Of a DNA stretch of 40,123 nt, positions 1-10,629 are shown piece after piece; position 1 is the first letter of the stretch; each line of letters begins with the position of its first letter. The stretch is taken from contig JAKCWW010004089.1 in assembly GCA_026260175.1 (NCBI GenBank), positions 1 through 40,123 on the forward strand. The letters are read 5' to 3'. The notes beneath the pieces were generated by a model, which made no database searches, was not told the DNA's origin, and saw only the letters and a list, made by a program, of their open reading frames with translations. The stretch comes from Reticulitermes lucifugus. Lineage: Eukaryota > Arthropoda > Insecta > Blattodea > Rhinotermitidae. The position numbers and the translations under genes are program-made.

Positions 1-27
1 GGCGGTGGTGGTGGTGGCGGCGGGGAC
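1..27. repeat. GGY trinucleotide microsatellite
   Basis: The window opens inside a run of ggc/ggt triplets that ends in ggcggcgggg. It is a simple G-rich triplet repeat cut by the window edge, so its full length is unknown. No gene can be tied to it. Confidence 0.85.
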
Positions 28-1001
28 AGCAAGATTTAGGACAAAACATAGCGAGGAATTTCGTAATACAGGACAGGATAGTGAAGTCTATAAAAAATAA
101 CATACTTGAAGAAACAGTAAATTACGTAGAGGCGGAAGAAGACATTCAGAAATACATATAACGCCCAGAAATTACAAGTGTATCTTTAATCAAGTGAAAT
201 TCCTCATGTGTGAAAGATTTATTTGTTGTTCTTCTGTATTTGTTACAAATCTATGGGTATTCGCTGTGTTACGTAAGTGCTGTGCTCGCCATTTTTATAT
301 ATCACCCAATTTCTGAAGTTCCAGAGAAACGCTTTTAAGTAAACGTACCTTCATCATAGTCAAGCACTTAAGATCCTCATCACAGTACGGAGCAAGGTAC
401 ACATTTTAAAGATCTTCGTTGTGTAATTGAAAGTCTTGAAATTCCGTTCGGCCTGTGGTCCACATACTTTCCATCACTTTCCACTTCAAACATGACCTCT
501 ACACTCCTTCATCACGTGTGCTGATAGAAACACTTTTAGTAAGAAAGATAAAAATGTTAATTGTTCTATTGACACTATTTTATCTGAGTTTAGCAACAAT
601 ATCCATCTAAATTTTCTTGCAAGTACGATGAAATCATGCGATTAACTCACTTTGTTGTTAATTCCTAATGTAATACTTCTTTACGTCGTATTCAGTATAA
701 GTGTCAATCTTCATGCTGATGATTGCATAAGCCTACATTTAACCTTGTGACACAGAGACACACATATCTACCATTTACTTCAAATTCAAAATATCCTCCT
801 TCTGCTTTCAGAGTGTGTTTGTGTGCTTCATGTCGTTCTCAACAAAGCACAGCTCTTATATTTTTTTCAAATTAACTAATTGTTTTCTTCTACACAGAAG
901 CAGATTTTTTATTGAGAAGTAGGTATCGAATAAGATTCAACTCTTCTGCGATATGACGCAGTGTCCATTGTTAAAGAGTTACCAACGTTGCTGGTTCCTT
1001 C
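28..1001. other. Unassigned AT-rich sequence
   Basis: No ORF of note, tRNA-like box, terminal repeat or tandem array was seen on either strand. It may be intergenic or intronic. Confidence 0.5.
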
Positions 1002-1049
1002 TTCAGAGCAATGCACTCCAAGCCTATTCTTGGAGTGCATTGCTCTGAA
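1002..1049. repeat. Perfect 21-bp hairpin, possible foldback MITE remnant
   Basis: Positions 1002-1022 are the exact reverse complement of 1029-1049, separated by a 6-nt loop (cctatt). Beyond the stem, gttacc on the left (about 980) can pair with ggtaac on the right (about 1055). This suggests a once longer palindrome in which one arm lost about 13 bases. It could be a MITE remnant or a transcribed hairpin; no terminal duplication was found to decide. Confidence 0.8.
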
Positions 1050-1559
1050 ACTCTGGTAACTACGTACCAACTACGAAGTTTTAACATCCCAGAGGATTTG
1101 CATCTTTAACCCTACTGCTCTACGAACTTCCAATCTTGCAGATGGGTGCTGAATTTATATGTAGTAAGTGGATAAATTTTATCCATTAAAGGATTAAACA
1201 ACTAACTTATATTTCCTTGGCTCCACCAACATAACCGGCTTAAAATAAAAATTTCACATTAGTTCAATATACTCGACATTTTCTGAAATGTCATGTTTAT
1301 CCTTGGGGGGAGGGGGGGCATACATTGGACGCAAGCTCTTATACCTCGTAGTTTAGGCATAACTTAAGCAACTGTATATTTTCCAAATCGTCTGATTAAT
1401 ATTTAGCTTCAGATAGCTCATACACGTACTATGGCCTCTGAGGATAAGCCTGGCGGTTAGAAAAGGGTCAGGCCTGGTAAACTGATGAGAATTTTTATTT
1501 TTAAGTTGTTTCATTGTGATGTTCCTCTATTTACCTCTCCTGTCCCAAGTTTGGGGAGA
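1050..1559. other. Unassigned sequence with a G-rich run
   Basis: A nearly pure G run sits at about 1303-1318. Otherwise no gene or repeat structure is supported up to the LINE fragment. Confidence 0.45.
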
Positions 1560-1820
1560 GAATAGGTGGGTACAGGGGTTTGGTAGGGAAACTTGAGGGA
1601 AACATACCACTTGGATGAACTAGGCGGATGAGAGGTACTATAAAAAATGGATGATGAGGGGACGTAAACTGGATTGATATGGCTCAGGATAGGGACAGGT
1701 GACAAGCTATTGCGAATGACGTAATGAACGTTCGTGTTCCATAAAGCGTGGGGAAGTTCTTGCCTGGCTGAGAAACAATTAGCTTCCCAAGAAGGACTGT
1801 GCTCCATGGAGTTGTTATTT
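1560..1820 (+). mobile_element. LINE family A, 3' terminal fragment
   Basis: Translating the plus strand with frameshifts gives the C-terminal tail of a non-LTR retrotransposon polyprotein. A GKLEGNIPLG segment (family GKPEGKRPLG type) is followed by WIDMAQDRDR and then an ISF-rich end. The same tail recurs in this window near 7.1, 8.4, 23.7, 26.4 and 29.2 kb, always on the plus strand. A 98-codon minus-strand frame over this stretch is only its antisense shadow. Stops and frameshifts show that it is dead and 5'-truncated. The family assignment rests on recognising the tail and on agreement between the copies, not on a database search. Confidence 0.75.
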
Positions 1821-1821
1821 A

Positions 1822-1916
1822 TTTAGTTAGTCAGTCAGTCAACCAGCCATTCGCTCAGTCAGTCAGTCAGTTAGGTAGTCAGCTTGTTAGCTGGTTGGTT
1901 GGTTAGTTAGTTACTT
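1822..1916. repeat. Degenerate AGTC/AGTT tetranucleotide repeat
   Basis: Runs of agtcagtcagtc and ggttggttagttagtt alternate here. The block directly follows the LINE fragment, so it may have grown from that element's 3' tail; related LINE copies end in gttagttaatt-type sequence. Confidence 0.75.
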
Positions 1917-2035
1917 AAATAATTAATTCGCTAGTTGCGATGTTCAAGCAAATGTTCTTCAACTGCTAATGCAATGATTTGACTGTCAATGTGCAAGGCT
2001 AAATATCGTAAATCTTAGAATATAAGATGGACCCA

Positions 2036-2357
2036 CTTGCGTCTTGTATCTATAGCACACAGAACTGTCACTTGCACCTTAATCTGTAGCACACAGTGCT
2101 GATACTTGTGTCTGATATACTATATAGCATAGAGTACTGATACTTGCGTCTTATATCTATACCATACAGTACTGAACTTGCGTCTGATATCTATAGCACA
2201 AAGCAATAATTCTTGCGGCTTCAATCTATAGCACACAGTACTGATACCTGCTTCTGATATCCATAGCGTACAGTAATGTTCCTTGCGTCTTTATATCTTT
2301 AGCATACAGTAGGCTACTGATACTTGCTTCTTATATCTATAGCACAAATTACGGATA
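2036..2357. repeat. 35-bp minisatellite, nine degenerate units
   Basis: Nine head-to-tail units start near 2036, 2071, 2105, 2143, 2177, 2212, 2247, 2282 and 2323. Each begins with a cttgcgtct-like block, continues with atctatagcacacag and ends with a tactgata-like block. Unit length varies from about 34 to 41 bp and the units differ by several substitutions, so the array is old. No coding frame is kept through it. Confidence 0.9.
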
Positions 2358-3329
2358 CTTATCACAAGCGAAGATTATTAATGGAGGGTATTTGAGGAAA
2401 AAGATAAAGAACAAAAGTTGTCGGTTCATATTTCGCATTTTGCACCAAAGTAGTGATTGAGTAAAAAATTATGAAAAATAAGATGAAAGAAACATCTAAA
2501 TAGTCGTTGGTCAAATGAGTAATAAATACAAAATTTTGTTCGGGAAACGTAAAAGAAATAAACCACTTGGTAGGCCTAAGCTTACATAGAAAATTGGCAG
2601 AAGTGTCAAAAAGAAACAGGAAGTGCACGTGAGGACTGGGTTTATATAGCTCAGTTTCATGACTATTGGTTGGACTACTTACATCCCTTTCCTGGAAGAT
2701 TCTAAAACAGGAATTTCATTATAAGATTATAAAATAAATCCTTGCCTAATCAGTACCGTATTCAGTTCACTTAGATAATATGTGATAACTCTACAATAAA
2801 TCTACTTTCCAAGGAACTCCCCACACCTGTGGAGGTTGATAACATTGCGATCCGCTTGCCTCGCTACATGACAATTTATCGCAGTTATATTGTCAAAATT
2901 AGTTCACAGAAGGAATAAAGCAAAAATCCATATCCTCGCTTTGTTTCGGACTGACTATGAGTGACATTTCAGGTTTATTCTTAGAATAACAAAAAGGATT
3001 ACATGCTCACTTGCAACACAAAACAGGCCTAGTGTGTCAAGCCAGTCCTTGCCTGGAATCATTACCTCGTCCTTCACACTGACAGCTTAAAAGCCTTGGT
3101 AATTCCACTTGAGGGCCACCAATTACCTATAAGCAGTATTCATCGAAGTCGGAATGGATATGAATTCAGTAAACATCATCGCAAATTCAGCAGCAGAAAA
3201 TAAAAAGTAAGCCAACATTTTACAATAAGATTCAAAAGTACTCACAAACACTCCCCGACTTAGGCAATAGTCACATTCAAGAAGGTCCGGTGCAAGTAAA
3301 ATTTCAAGCAAGTCGGAATTGAGCATATA
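2358..3329. other. Unassigned sequence
   Basis: Only short frames without family resemblance are present. No terminal repeats or tRNA-like boxes were seen. Confidence 0.45.
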
Positions 3330-3407
3330 CAGGGTATACACAAACGAATGGTGCGGTTTGTATGTAAATTCACATACAAACCGCACCATTCTTTTGTGTA
3401 TGCCCTG
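3330..3407. mobile_element. 78-bp palindromic MITE with TA flanks (mariner-like ends)
   Basis: The element begins CAGGG and ends CCCTG. Its arms (3330-3365 and 3372-3407) are inverted complements over 36 bp with two mismatches around a 6-nt loop (aaattc). It is flanked by TA at 3328-3329 and 3408-3409, as expected for Tc1/mariner-type insertion. The whole unit is essentially two terminal inverted repeats fused together with no internal sequence. The short frames predicted here are read out of the palindrome and are not genes. Confidence 0.8.
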
Positions 3408-3432
3408 TATATATATATATATATATATATAT
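3408..3432. repeat. (AT)n microsatellite
   Basis: An uninterrupted TA/AT run of about 25 bp directly abuts the palindromic MITE. The element either inserted into a TA tract or seeded one from its TA target duplication. Confidence 0.9.
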
Positions 3433-4149
3433 GGTCGTATATACATGCGTACACAAGATACGCAATGCAGGAGTAACGTCACTTGTGGTGCTTTCGCCTA
3501 ACCGTTTTGCAGTGGAAACATAACAATGCATATGTGTGTGTTTTTGTTGAATTCCATGTAACTGTCAACTATATAAATTATTGAGTTTTGCACAATTCTA
3601 AATTTATGTCACCGACAACAATGCAAATTATGCATACCAATTTTTGAAAGAAACTACGTATACTCTAACTAATTTGCACTCCTTTCATGTGTTACATATA
3701 AATGCTGCATTCAAAAAAAGATCGTGACTCATAGCCTTCTTTAAGCGTACAATTTGGCTAAACAGATCGTAATGACATATGTGTCTTGCATAGTTTCTGA
3801 GTTTTTGGAAGCGTTGCCGTAAAACATTGTCAGTGATGAGACGGAATTAATCAATTATGAAGCAATACGTATTAAATATTACGTGTGTCTCTATTCTTGC
3901 CTAAGTTATTCTGCGTGCAAAGTTCATCTTTGCTACGCAGCATTATATAGGCATTTGTGGCCTGTCTGGCTAAAGCATATTCTTCCACATTATCTCATAA
4001 GTGGCACGATTTTCAGAAAAAATGTATTGAACATAAATTTTGTGTTTTGGTTTTCTCTACAACTTTTGTCCGAAACATTTCTCATTCTAAAAATGATTTA
4101 GCTTGATTTTATCATAAATGTACATAGGTTTTCATGTAAAGTACACGTT
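3433..4149. other. Unassigned AT-rich sequence
   Basis: No recognisable gene, repeat boundary or structured RNA was seen here. Confidence 0.45.
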
Positions 4150-4600
4150 ATTCTTGTCAGATTTTAATGAAACTTGAATTTTCTTGACAGATTTTCGAAA
4201 AATCCTCAAATATCAAACTTCATAAAAATCCGTCCAGTGAGAGCCAAGTTGTTCCATCCGGGCGGAAGGAAGGAAGACGACACACAGACATGACGAAGCT
4301 AACAGTCGCTTTTCCCAATTTTGCGAACGCGCCTAAGAAGGGATTCCAGTTTAACCACAAACTCCAACACTGGAACATGAACGACCACAGCATGACTGCC
4401 CCGCTTCCTGTGTTGTCGCCCAGCAGTATTTTTCCGCCACTTTCGTCTCATTTTGTTTTCATTTCCGCAAGGAAAAAGTCGGGTGGTTTCAAAAATGTTA
4501 TTTATGTTTTTCCTTTTCTTAAATTTCGTAAGTCTGAAATTGCGCAACCTGAAATTGCTTAAGTCGGAGAGTGTCTGTTCTCCATAATCGCTTTTGTTGC
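4150..4600. repeat. Probable dispersed repeat (unnamed)
   Basis: The phrase aaaatccgtccagtgagagcc, followed by a ggaaggaaggaagacgacacacagacatgacgaag block, resembles tail sequences that are highly repeated in insect genomes. An open frame of 90 codons lies over it on the plus strand and one of 82 on the minus strand; I regard both as incidental. I cannot define ends or a superfamily from one copy. Confidence 0.35.
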
Positions 4601-4860
4601 TGGTTCACATAGAGCACTTTAAAAAATGCAAAACTTTTTAGTAAAATTAGAAAATCCTTACTACAACATCATAATAATTTACAAGAGGAATTAGACAAAA
4701 TTTGCAAAACGAATTTGGGATAAGTGGAAGAATACATTTATGGCCTTATAAGCTATAAAATAAAACTTTAAATCGGTCAATAGACACAAAATTCGAAATG
4801 GCCGACTAACGTTGTGTATAAACCTCTTATATGGAGAGTTATTTAACGGAGCTGTCAGTT
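4601..4860. other. Unassigned sequence
   Basis: The phrases tttatggccttat and ctctttaaagtcgg recur loosely here and at about 5100 and 5290. That hints at more decayed repeat material, but no unit can be delimited. Confidence 0.3.
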
Positions 4861-4861
4861 G

Positions 4862-5060
4862 CTAAGATTGTACAACGTCGGTGATATAGGAATTAGTATG
4901 GAGCACTGGTGAAATTATATTGACAGGGAAAACCCGAATTACTCTGAGAACTTGCTCGATTGTCACTTCGTCCATCATAAATTCCACAATGACGTACCTG
5001 GGATGAAACCCTGGTGTCTGCAGTGAGAACCCGGCCAATTTATATGAAATTTCATTAAAA
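4862..5060 (-). repeat. Probable dispersed-repeat remnant carrying an old reading frame
   Basis: The minus strand carries an open frame of about 118 codons whose C-terminal half reads GFHPRYVIVEFMMDEV and then RVFPVNIISPVLHTN. I recognise this as resembling a conceptual translation that recurs across insect genome annotations as repeat-derived protein. It has no domain I can name, no transposase or RT signature, and no splice or promoter context. I therefore treat it as mobile-element debris rather than a host gene. Confidence 0.4.
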
Positions 5061-6174
5061 TATGACGAAAGGTTCCTGGAATTAATACAAAAGCTATTTT
5101 TGGCCTTATGTAACCGCAAGCATACATTGTAGTCAGTAAAACTACCCAAAAATCGCAAAGGTCGGCTAAAATTATAGCTTACAAATAAGTCTCTTTCAGA
5201 TTCCGCGAACATTTTCATGACAGTTTAGGATGTGCGTAAAAATGTATTAATGACCTTAATTACATAAAGCGTGTTTTGTTACTCATAAAAGCTCTTTAAA
5301 GTCGGAATTGCCAGAAACCGGTAATTTAAAAGAAAGTCCTATCCAGAGCTTTAAACACTCATTATGGAATACAAGTTGAGACAGAGAATCACCCCATATT
5401 AGGCGTTCTTACTCTGTAAAAGAGGCCTAAAAAGGAGAATAGTGAAGAATACCTGACGTCAGAAGATATTTGGTTGGAAGAACTTTTCCCGCTTTTATCA
5501 TACACTATTACAAATTCAACATAATTTAATACGTCATACTAAAAACAAAGAAACAAATTTTCTCCCATTAAGGAAAAGGATTTCTCTGTCCATAAACCTA
5601 TATATCGCACATAAATTTAAGAAAAATATTTTCCAGGACCCGAAAAGCCATCAACATACCCTGAACTACTCCCTCGGTCATATTTATTGCCTTCAATATT
5701 GCTGTTTTTATTATTACTTATTTTGTGTGTGTGTGTGAGTAATGGCAGGAGGCACGTGAAAGCACCTTCAATCTTACTAGAGGAATCCTTCCTGCTGTGT
5801 TATTTCTACTTCGCATGCATCCGGTCAGAGCTAGTCGGGCTACAGTTGTTGGCGCCGGGGAACAGATCACCATCTATTAAGTGACAAATGAAAAACACTA
5901 AAGAGCGTGTGCATGTCTGCCAACCGCACCGATAACCGCAGATGTAATCGTGAGTTACTGAACTGTAGGCTATACTAGTACAATAGCTACTGAGCGGACT
6001 ATTAACTGGTTCTAGAAAGAGGCCAAGCCGAGGCGTAAACATATATAGAAGGGCAAATCAATAGAATAACAATGAACTAATAGTTCATGATTAATTTATT
6101 ATAGACAGATCAGTACTTCACGGTGTTTCTCAATACAATTATATTTCCTCTGGTGTCGATAGAAGTACCTACCC
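5061..6174. other. Unassigned sequence, possible repeat debris
   Basis: A short (GT)n tract lies near 5723-5739. A minus-strand frame of 78 codons (5806-6042) also looks repeat-like, but I cannot name it. No gene or terminal repeat is supported. Confidence 0.35.
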
Positions 6175-6413
6175 TTAACCCTTTAAAGACTAAAAGTAAT
6201 CTGCTTTATATAAGGACTCAGTTCGTACCGCACAGTAAACACTCTCCACATCGGTTATAAAAAAAACCAGTCAGTTCATTTTGTATAAGGTAAAAGTTGC
6301 AGTTTGTTGTGAGGTCCGTACAAAACACATAAAGGCTATGTCAGTACAATGTAGAATTTTGCATTTTTGAACCAGGTGCTACGTAAAGTACCCGCTAGGC
6401 TTTAAAAGGTTAA
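6175..6413 (-). mobile_element. piggyBac-like MITE, copy 1 (TTAA flanks)
   Basis: Perfect TTAA sequences at 6175-6178 and 6410-6413 bound the unit. Inside them the ends are CCCTTTAAAGACTAAAAG and, read inward from the other side, CCTTTTAAAGCCTAGCGGG, an imperfect inverted pair. The interior is about 230 bp with no coding capacity. It matches, in opposite orientation, the units at 26572-26784 and 32126-32338. Shared interior landmarks are a ttctacatt block and a gcggtacgaactga block. TTAA targets with CCY ends are typical of piggyBac-group elements. Confidence 0.8.
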
Positions 6414-6675
6414 TATTACAAAACCTGTGCTGACTAGTGTTTGAACACGTTTCCTGTTGACTAGCAAGAGCCCTGTCTAATTGAGCCACAGGGCGACCCC
6501 ACCAAAACAGCAGCCTCAACCCCTTTTTCCACACGTAATTTTCCAATATATGGGAAAAATATTTACTTTTAATGTTATGAGCATATTATCCTATAGGCCT
6601 AAAGATTCATCCGCAGTGGTTTTGTAAATTGATGTCTTGCATTATCGGCATTTATCAACCTACATTTTTTTTTTC

Positions 6676-7142
6676 ATTTTACCTGTTGCTTTCTATGCCT
6701 GTAAGACTTGGTGTCTGACGTGACGGAAAGAGCACACACTGTAGGTTTGCGAATAGGGTGCTGCGGATAATATTTGGACCTAAGATAGAGAAAGTAACAA
6801 CATGCTGGAGAAATTTGCTTAATGAAGAGATTTATAATCTGTACCTCCCAGATTTTATTTGGATAATAAAGTTAATGACGATGAGATGGAGGCGCTTTGT
6901 GGTAAGCATGGGACAGAGCAGAGAAGTGTGTATAGACTAGATATGTTTGGTAAGAAAACGTCAAGGAACAACCTAGGTGTCGATGGGAGTGTAATAGAAT
7001 AATGGATATTCAGTTAGTCGCGGAATGTATACGGGCTCTTTTATGAAAATTTGGCACTCAAAAAATCGGGAAATTTTCTGACTTAGTGAACTACAATTAG
7101 CTTCTCAATAGGGATTCTACTCCGTGGACCTAATTGGTTATA
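6676..7142 (+). mobile_element. LINE family A, C-terminal/3' fragment (copy b)
   Basis: Conceptual translation with frameshifts gives a YACKTWCLT segment, then NRVLRIIFGPKIEKVT, a W-rich NEEIYNLYLPDFI segment, and KLMTMRWRRFV. A degraded GK..S.N.LG stretch and the family's terminal ISF-like tail end near 7140. These are the post-RT (thumb and C-terminal) parts of an AP-endonuclease-type LINE ORF2. The longest open piece is 6758-6940 (60 codons). Stops after it and frame changes near 6960-7050 show it is inactive. It ends immediately upstream of another copy of the same family, which starts much earlier in the protein. Confidence 0.8.
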
Positions 7143-7151
7143 TTATATTTC

Positions 7152-8480
7152 AGGTGAGCTGACGGTGGTATTGATCACTATATGGTTGCTGCAAAAGTTA
7201 GGGACAGCAAGTACAAGGAAAGCACAGGTGTCTGATATGGAGAACTATTGATTGACATTTCAAGAACAAAAACAGGGAAATTTGAAAGGTAAAATTGACT
7301 TGTAAAAAGAGAGGAAGAGCAAGAAAATTAAAAACTCATGTAGAGGAATAAATAAATTTAAGAGGAGTTACCAGCAGAGAACTAACTTACAAAATAATGA
7401 GAAGGGTGATCTGCTTGAAGGTTTGTAGATTATGTTGAATAGGTCTAGGATGATTTGCTGTCGATATTTAATGTACAAGCGATTAATGTTATGCAGAGTT
7501 GTGCCACTAGTGCACGAACCTAGTGCTTTGCAGGCTGAAATGAGTATGGAAAACTTGAAAAGGTATACATCATCGCGTACTGATCACATTACAGCAGAGG
7601 GGGTTCAAGCAGCAGATAAAAGAGCGCGTTCTGAGATAAATAAACGTATTAGTTGCATTTGGAATAAGGAAACAGTGTCTCAACAGTGGAAGACATCAAT
7701 CGCTGTACACACTTATAACAAGGATAATATGAAAGGTTATGAGTCACATAACGTTATCAGACACAAAATGTTATTTAACAACTTTCTGTCAAGGTTAACT
7801 CCATACATATAAGGAATTATTGGGAATCATTATTATGACTTTAGACTAACATACTAACTGCTGATCATATATTCTGAATTCGTCAAATACTTGAGAAAGA
7901 ATGGGGCCAGGATAGAGAAGTACGTCAGCTACTCCTAGACTTAAATAGAGCCTCTGATTCAGTTAGGATGAATATTTTGTACAATAGCTTCCTTCAGTCA
8001 GTGAAACTAGTTAGGTTAATCAAAATGTATTCAAATGAAACTTATAGTAAAGCCCAAATAGGCAGATATTCGTCCGATATATTTCCTATTCGGAATAGCC
8101 TGAACCACGGAAATGCTTTGTAGTCATTGCTTTCCAAATTTGCTTCAGAATCAGCAGTTTTTAAGATCCAAGCAAAATATTAGGGATTGAAATTGACTGA
8201 GGCATATTAGCTGCTGGTCTATGCTACTGAAGTTAGTTTGCCAGACTAAAAGGTGTCGGGGTTTGATAGGGAAACCTGAGGAAAGAGGCAACCTAGAAAA
8301 CGTAATGGTAAAAGAAAGAATAATTATAAATTGATCGTATCGAAATAGAATTAATTAATCTGCTTGAACATAGATAAAAATGTCGGGTTCTTCTGAACAA
8401 AGTAATGAACTTTTGGTTTCATAAACTGCAGAGGATTTGTTGGCTGCTCAAGGAGAGTGCCCCGTGGAGCTGGTTAGTTA
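7152..8480 (+). mobile_element. LINE family A, internally deleted ORF2 copy (EN end, RT, 3' end)
   Basis: This is the most complete retrotransposon copy in the window. It starts with the C-terminal edge of an apurinic-type endonuclease (ADGGIDHYMVAAKVR, about 7155-7200). A linker at about 7325-7420 reads CRGINKFKRSYQQRTN. The reverse transcriptase N-terminal part is open for 126 codons (7432-7812), with LKRYTSSRTDHITAEG and NKETVSQQWKTSI. After a frameshift, the RT palm reads LLLDLNRASDSVR (about 7935-7975), keeping the first catalytic aspartate region. A further open run continues to a stop at about 8120. The YADD box is changed to YATE (about 8220-8231), so both catalytic aspartates are lost. 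The sequence then jumps straight to the GKPE/terminal tail, so the thumb and C-terminal region present in copy b is deleted. An RTE-like clade is my best guess. Confidence 0.85.
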
Positions 8481-10400
8481 ATTAATGAAGAAAGGAAACC
8501 AAAAAGAAGGAACAAGTGGAAGCACTATTCCCAAATATCTGTTAAAATTATCAAATCTATGATCTAGAATAACAGTTCCTGTACATCGAATAAAAGCTAC
8601 CTCCTCGATTTTACGAATTATTTGACCAATCGTTAAGTTACAGAAATTTCGTTCATGTTTTGAGACACGAACCTTATTGCTGTCGCCACAGGAATTCCTC
8701 AGTCTATTAAAAAGCGACCCGTTTGTGTCTAGAGTGCAAAATCACTTTATTCTTTAGCTTAATATCTAGGTGCAATCCCCCAGTCTACCTCTTCTTCTAA
8801 GGTTTCACAAAGAAAATGAATACCTACTCATTGATGAGTCTGGCCTTTATTAGGGGCAGAAAATTTTGAAGGGTATAAAAATTTAAAAATATTAGCGAAG
8901 AAGAATTTTTAAAATCTACAGAAGCAGTGATAAGAGCAATGAAAAATTTAGTAACAGCTTTTGTGAAAATGTGATAATAATAGGTTTAGAAAGAATTCTT
9001 TAGATGCATGGTAGAAATTGTTCTCGTTTAAGTCAAAGTGGCGGTATGTAAATGATTAATTGTGGAAAATAGTCTCGCTCAAACAAAACCTTCGCTTGTT
9101 TTGCGCGACGTACAGCGTTTCGAAGTATTTCATTATTTACAATCCCTAACGTACGGAACACGCCGAATGCATAACGGTCTTTGTGCACAAGGCGTAAGTA
9201 AAAATTAATAATTCAAACATAAAGTTGTTTTATCATTCCAAAAGACAAAATTTCTCTTCAAGAATTTTATATTCTATTCTTTCACCTTACGACTGACGGC
9301 AATTCCTATAACTCTGCAACATTTCTACGCATTTCTTTGCCATTTATGAACAAATGTGTTATTTTAAAATTGCAAGCATGAAGAAAGCCATGGAAATATA
9401 AAGAACGAATGCGGTGATATGAGTTTTTGAATTCTCTAAATATTCACAAAACTGCTGAAAGCTATTTTGAAAATATTAGTGCGAGCTGAGGGGTGCATAA
9501 GTTTATATGATCCGAATAAGCTACAATGGTGAATACATCAACCCATCTCCTTTAGGGTGAAAAACTCTGCATTCTGCTTTCTCTGTTTCGTATGATATTC
9601 AGAATGAAAGAAGAATTCTTCTCTGTACAGCATGAACGAACTAATGTTTCTAATGGGAAAGCGCAGTATGTGCTCTGTTGAGGTACGGACAGACAGATAT
9701 TATGCAAGTACATTCGTGCTTCAGAGACTCAAACATAATCCACCATCATAAATTTTCGATAAATCGAAAAATACATTTATTTATAAGGTTACGGTTCTGA
9801 AACTTATATGCGGAGTTACGTCATATAGCCTAATAATGTTACAGAATTCAGTCCTTCCATTTTAACTTCCTTGCTTGGGTCTACCTTCCGATTCGCCCGT
9901 GGTTGTCACGGTGGTATCCCCTCTCCATTAATTATATGTATTATTTATAACTTCTACCTTATTACATTACTTACATTCAACTTTGCTTCAGTATCTTCCT
10001 CGCTCTGCAACAAACTCTGTATTAGTACAATTAATATTTTCTTACAGGTTACGTCTCCGTTCACAATCAGCTATTTCCTTACGTAGAAATTCCACTTTCC
10101 ATTTTATTGTTTCTTGACAGCTCAAAAATACACATTTCACAACTTCTTGTCTAAATATAGCGTGTACTTTACTTCATCTATTTCCTTTCTGATTTACCTC
10201 AATTTTGGCATGTAATTCAAATACCCAAACACAAATAACTCACAATATGCTATAGTGTCTTAGAAGATACAAAATACGAACGGACACGCAACTGTTTCAT
10301 TTTCCCATTATGTATTCACTAAATCTCAGTGTAAACAATGCACATAGGTTACACATCAGAGCCTTCAACCTGTTGTTAATTGATGCATTTACCTGGTCTC
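8481..10400. other. Unassigned AT-rich sequence
   Basis: About 1.9 kb with only short incidental frames. A plus-strand frame at 9871-10086 is hydrophobic but has no codon or family signal that I trust. No repeat ends were found. Confidence 0.4.
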
Positions 10401-10413
10401 TCCACTGCGGTCA

Positions 10414-10629
10414 TTGCTTTATACTATGACCTACTATATAACCACGATGAAGAATATGCAAATGCTGTTAATCAGATTATTGTCTACATTGTCGGTGATT
10501 TACATGGCTTCAGTGTTTTATCGTGTTTGCCAGTGTGATGCAGAAACAGGTATAACATTGTTCGTGTGGTGCAGTGAGGAGATTGTCGATGTAGGAGAGC
10601 AAGTCGCATGTCTTGGTGTGTTGCTGTGA
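10414..10629 (+). CDS. Weak candidate: signal-peptide-like ORF with a splice-donor-like site
   Basis: The plus-strand frame has a methionine-rich start (several in-frame ATGs from 10426) and a hydrophobic stretch, MLLIRLLSTLSVIYMASVF, followed by RVCQCDAET. At 10547-10555 the sequence reads acaggtata, close to a consensus 5' splice site. It could therefore be a first coding exon ending there rather than a 71-codon ORF. No homolog is recognised and chance is a good explanation in a region this AT-rich. Confidence 0.12.
   Translation: MLYTMTYYITTMKNMQMLLIRLLSTLSVIYMASVFYRVCQCDAETGITLFVWCSEEIVDVGEQVACLGVLL

Noticed and set aside
1511..1807. 98-codon minus-strand ORF
   Set aside because: It is the antisense of the LINE family-A tail, whose sense translation on the plus strand matches the other copies.
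10048..10082. 35-bp micro-exon between cttacag and gtagaa
   Set aside because: Both splice-like edges exist, but a 35-bp exon with no neighbours and no recognisable peptide cannot be supported.
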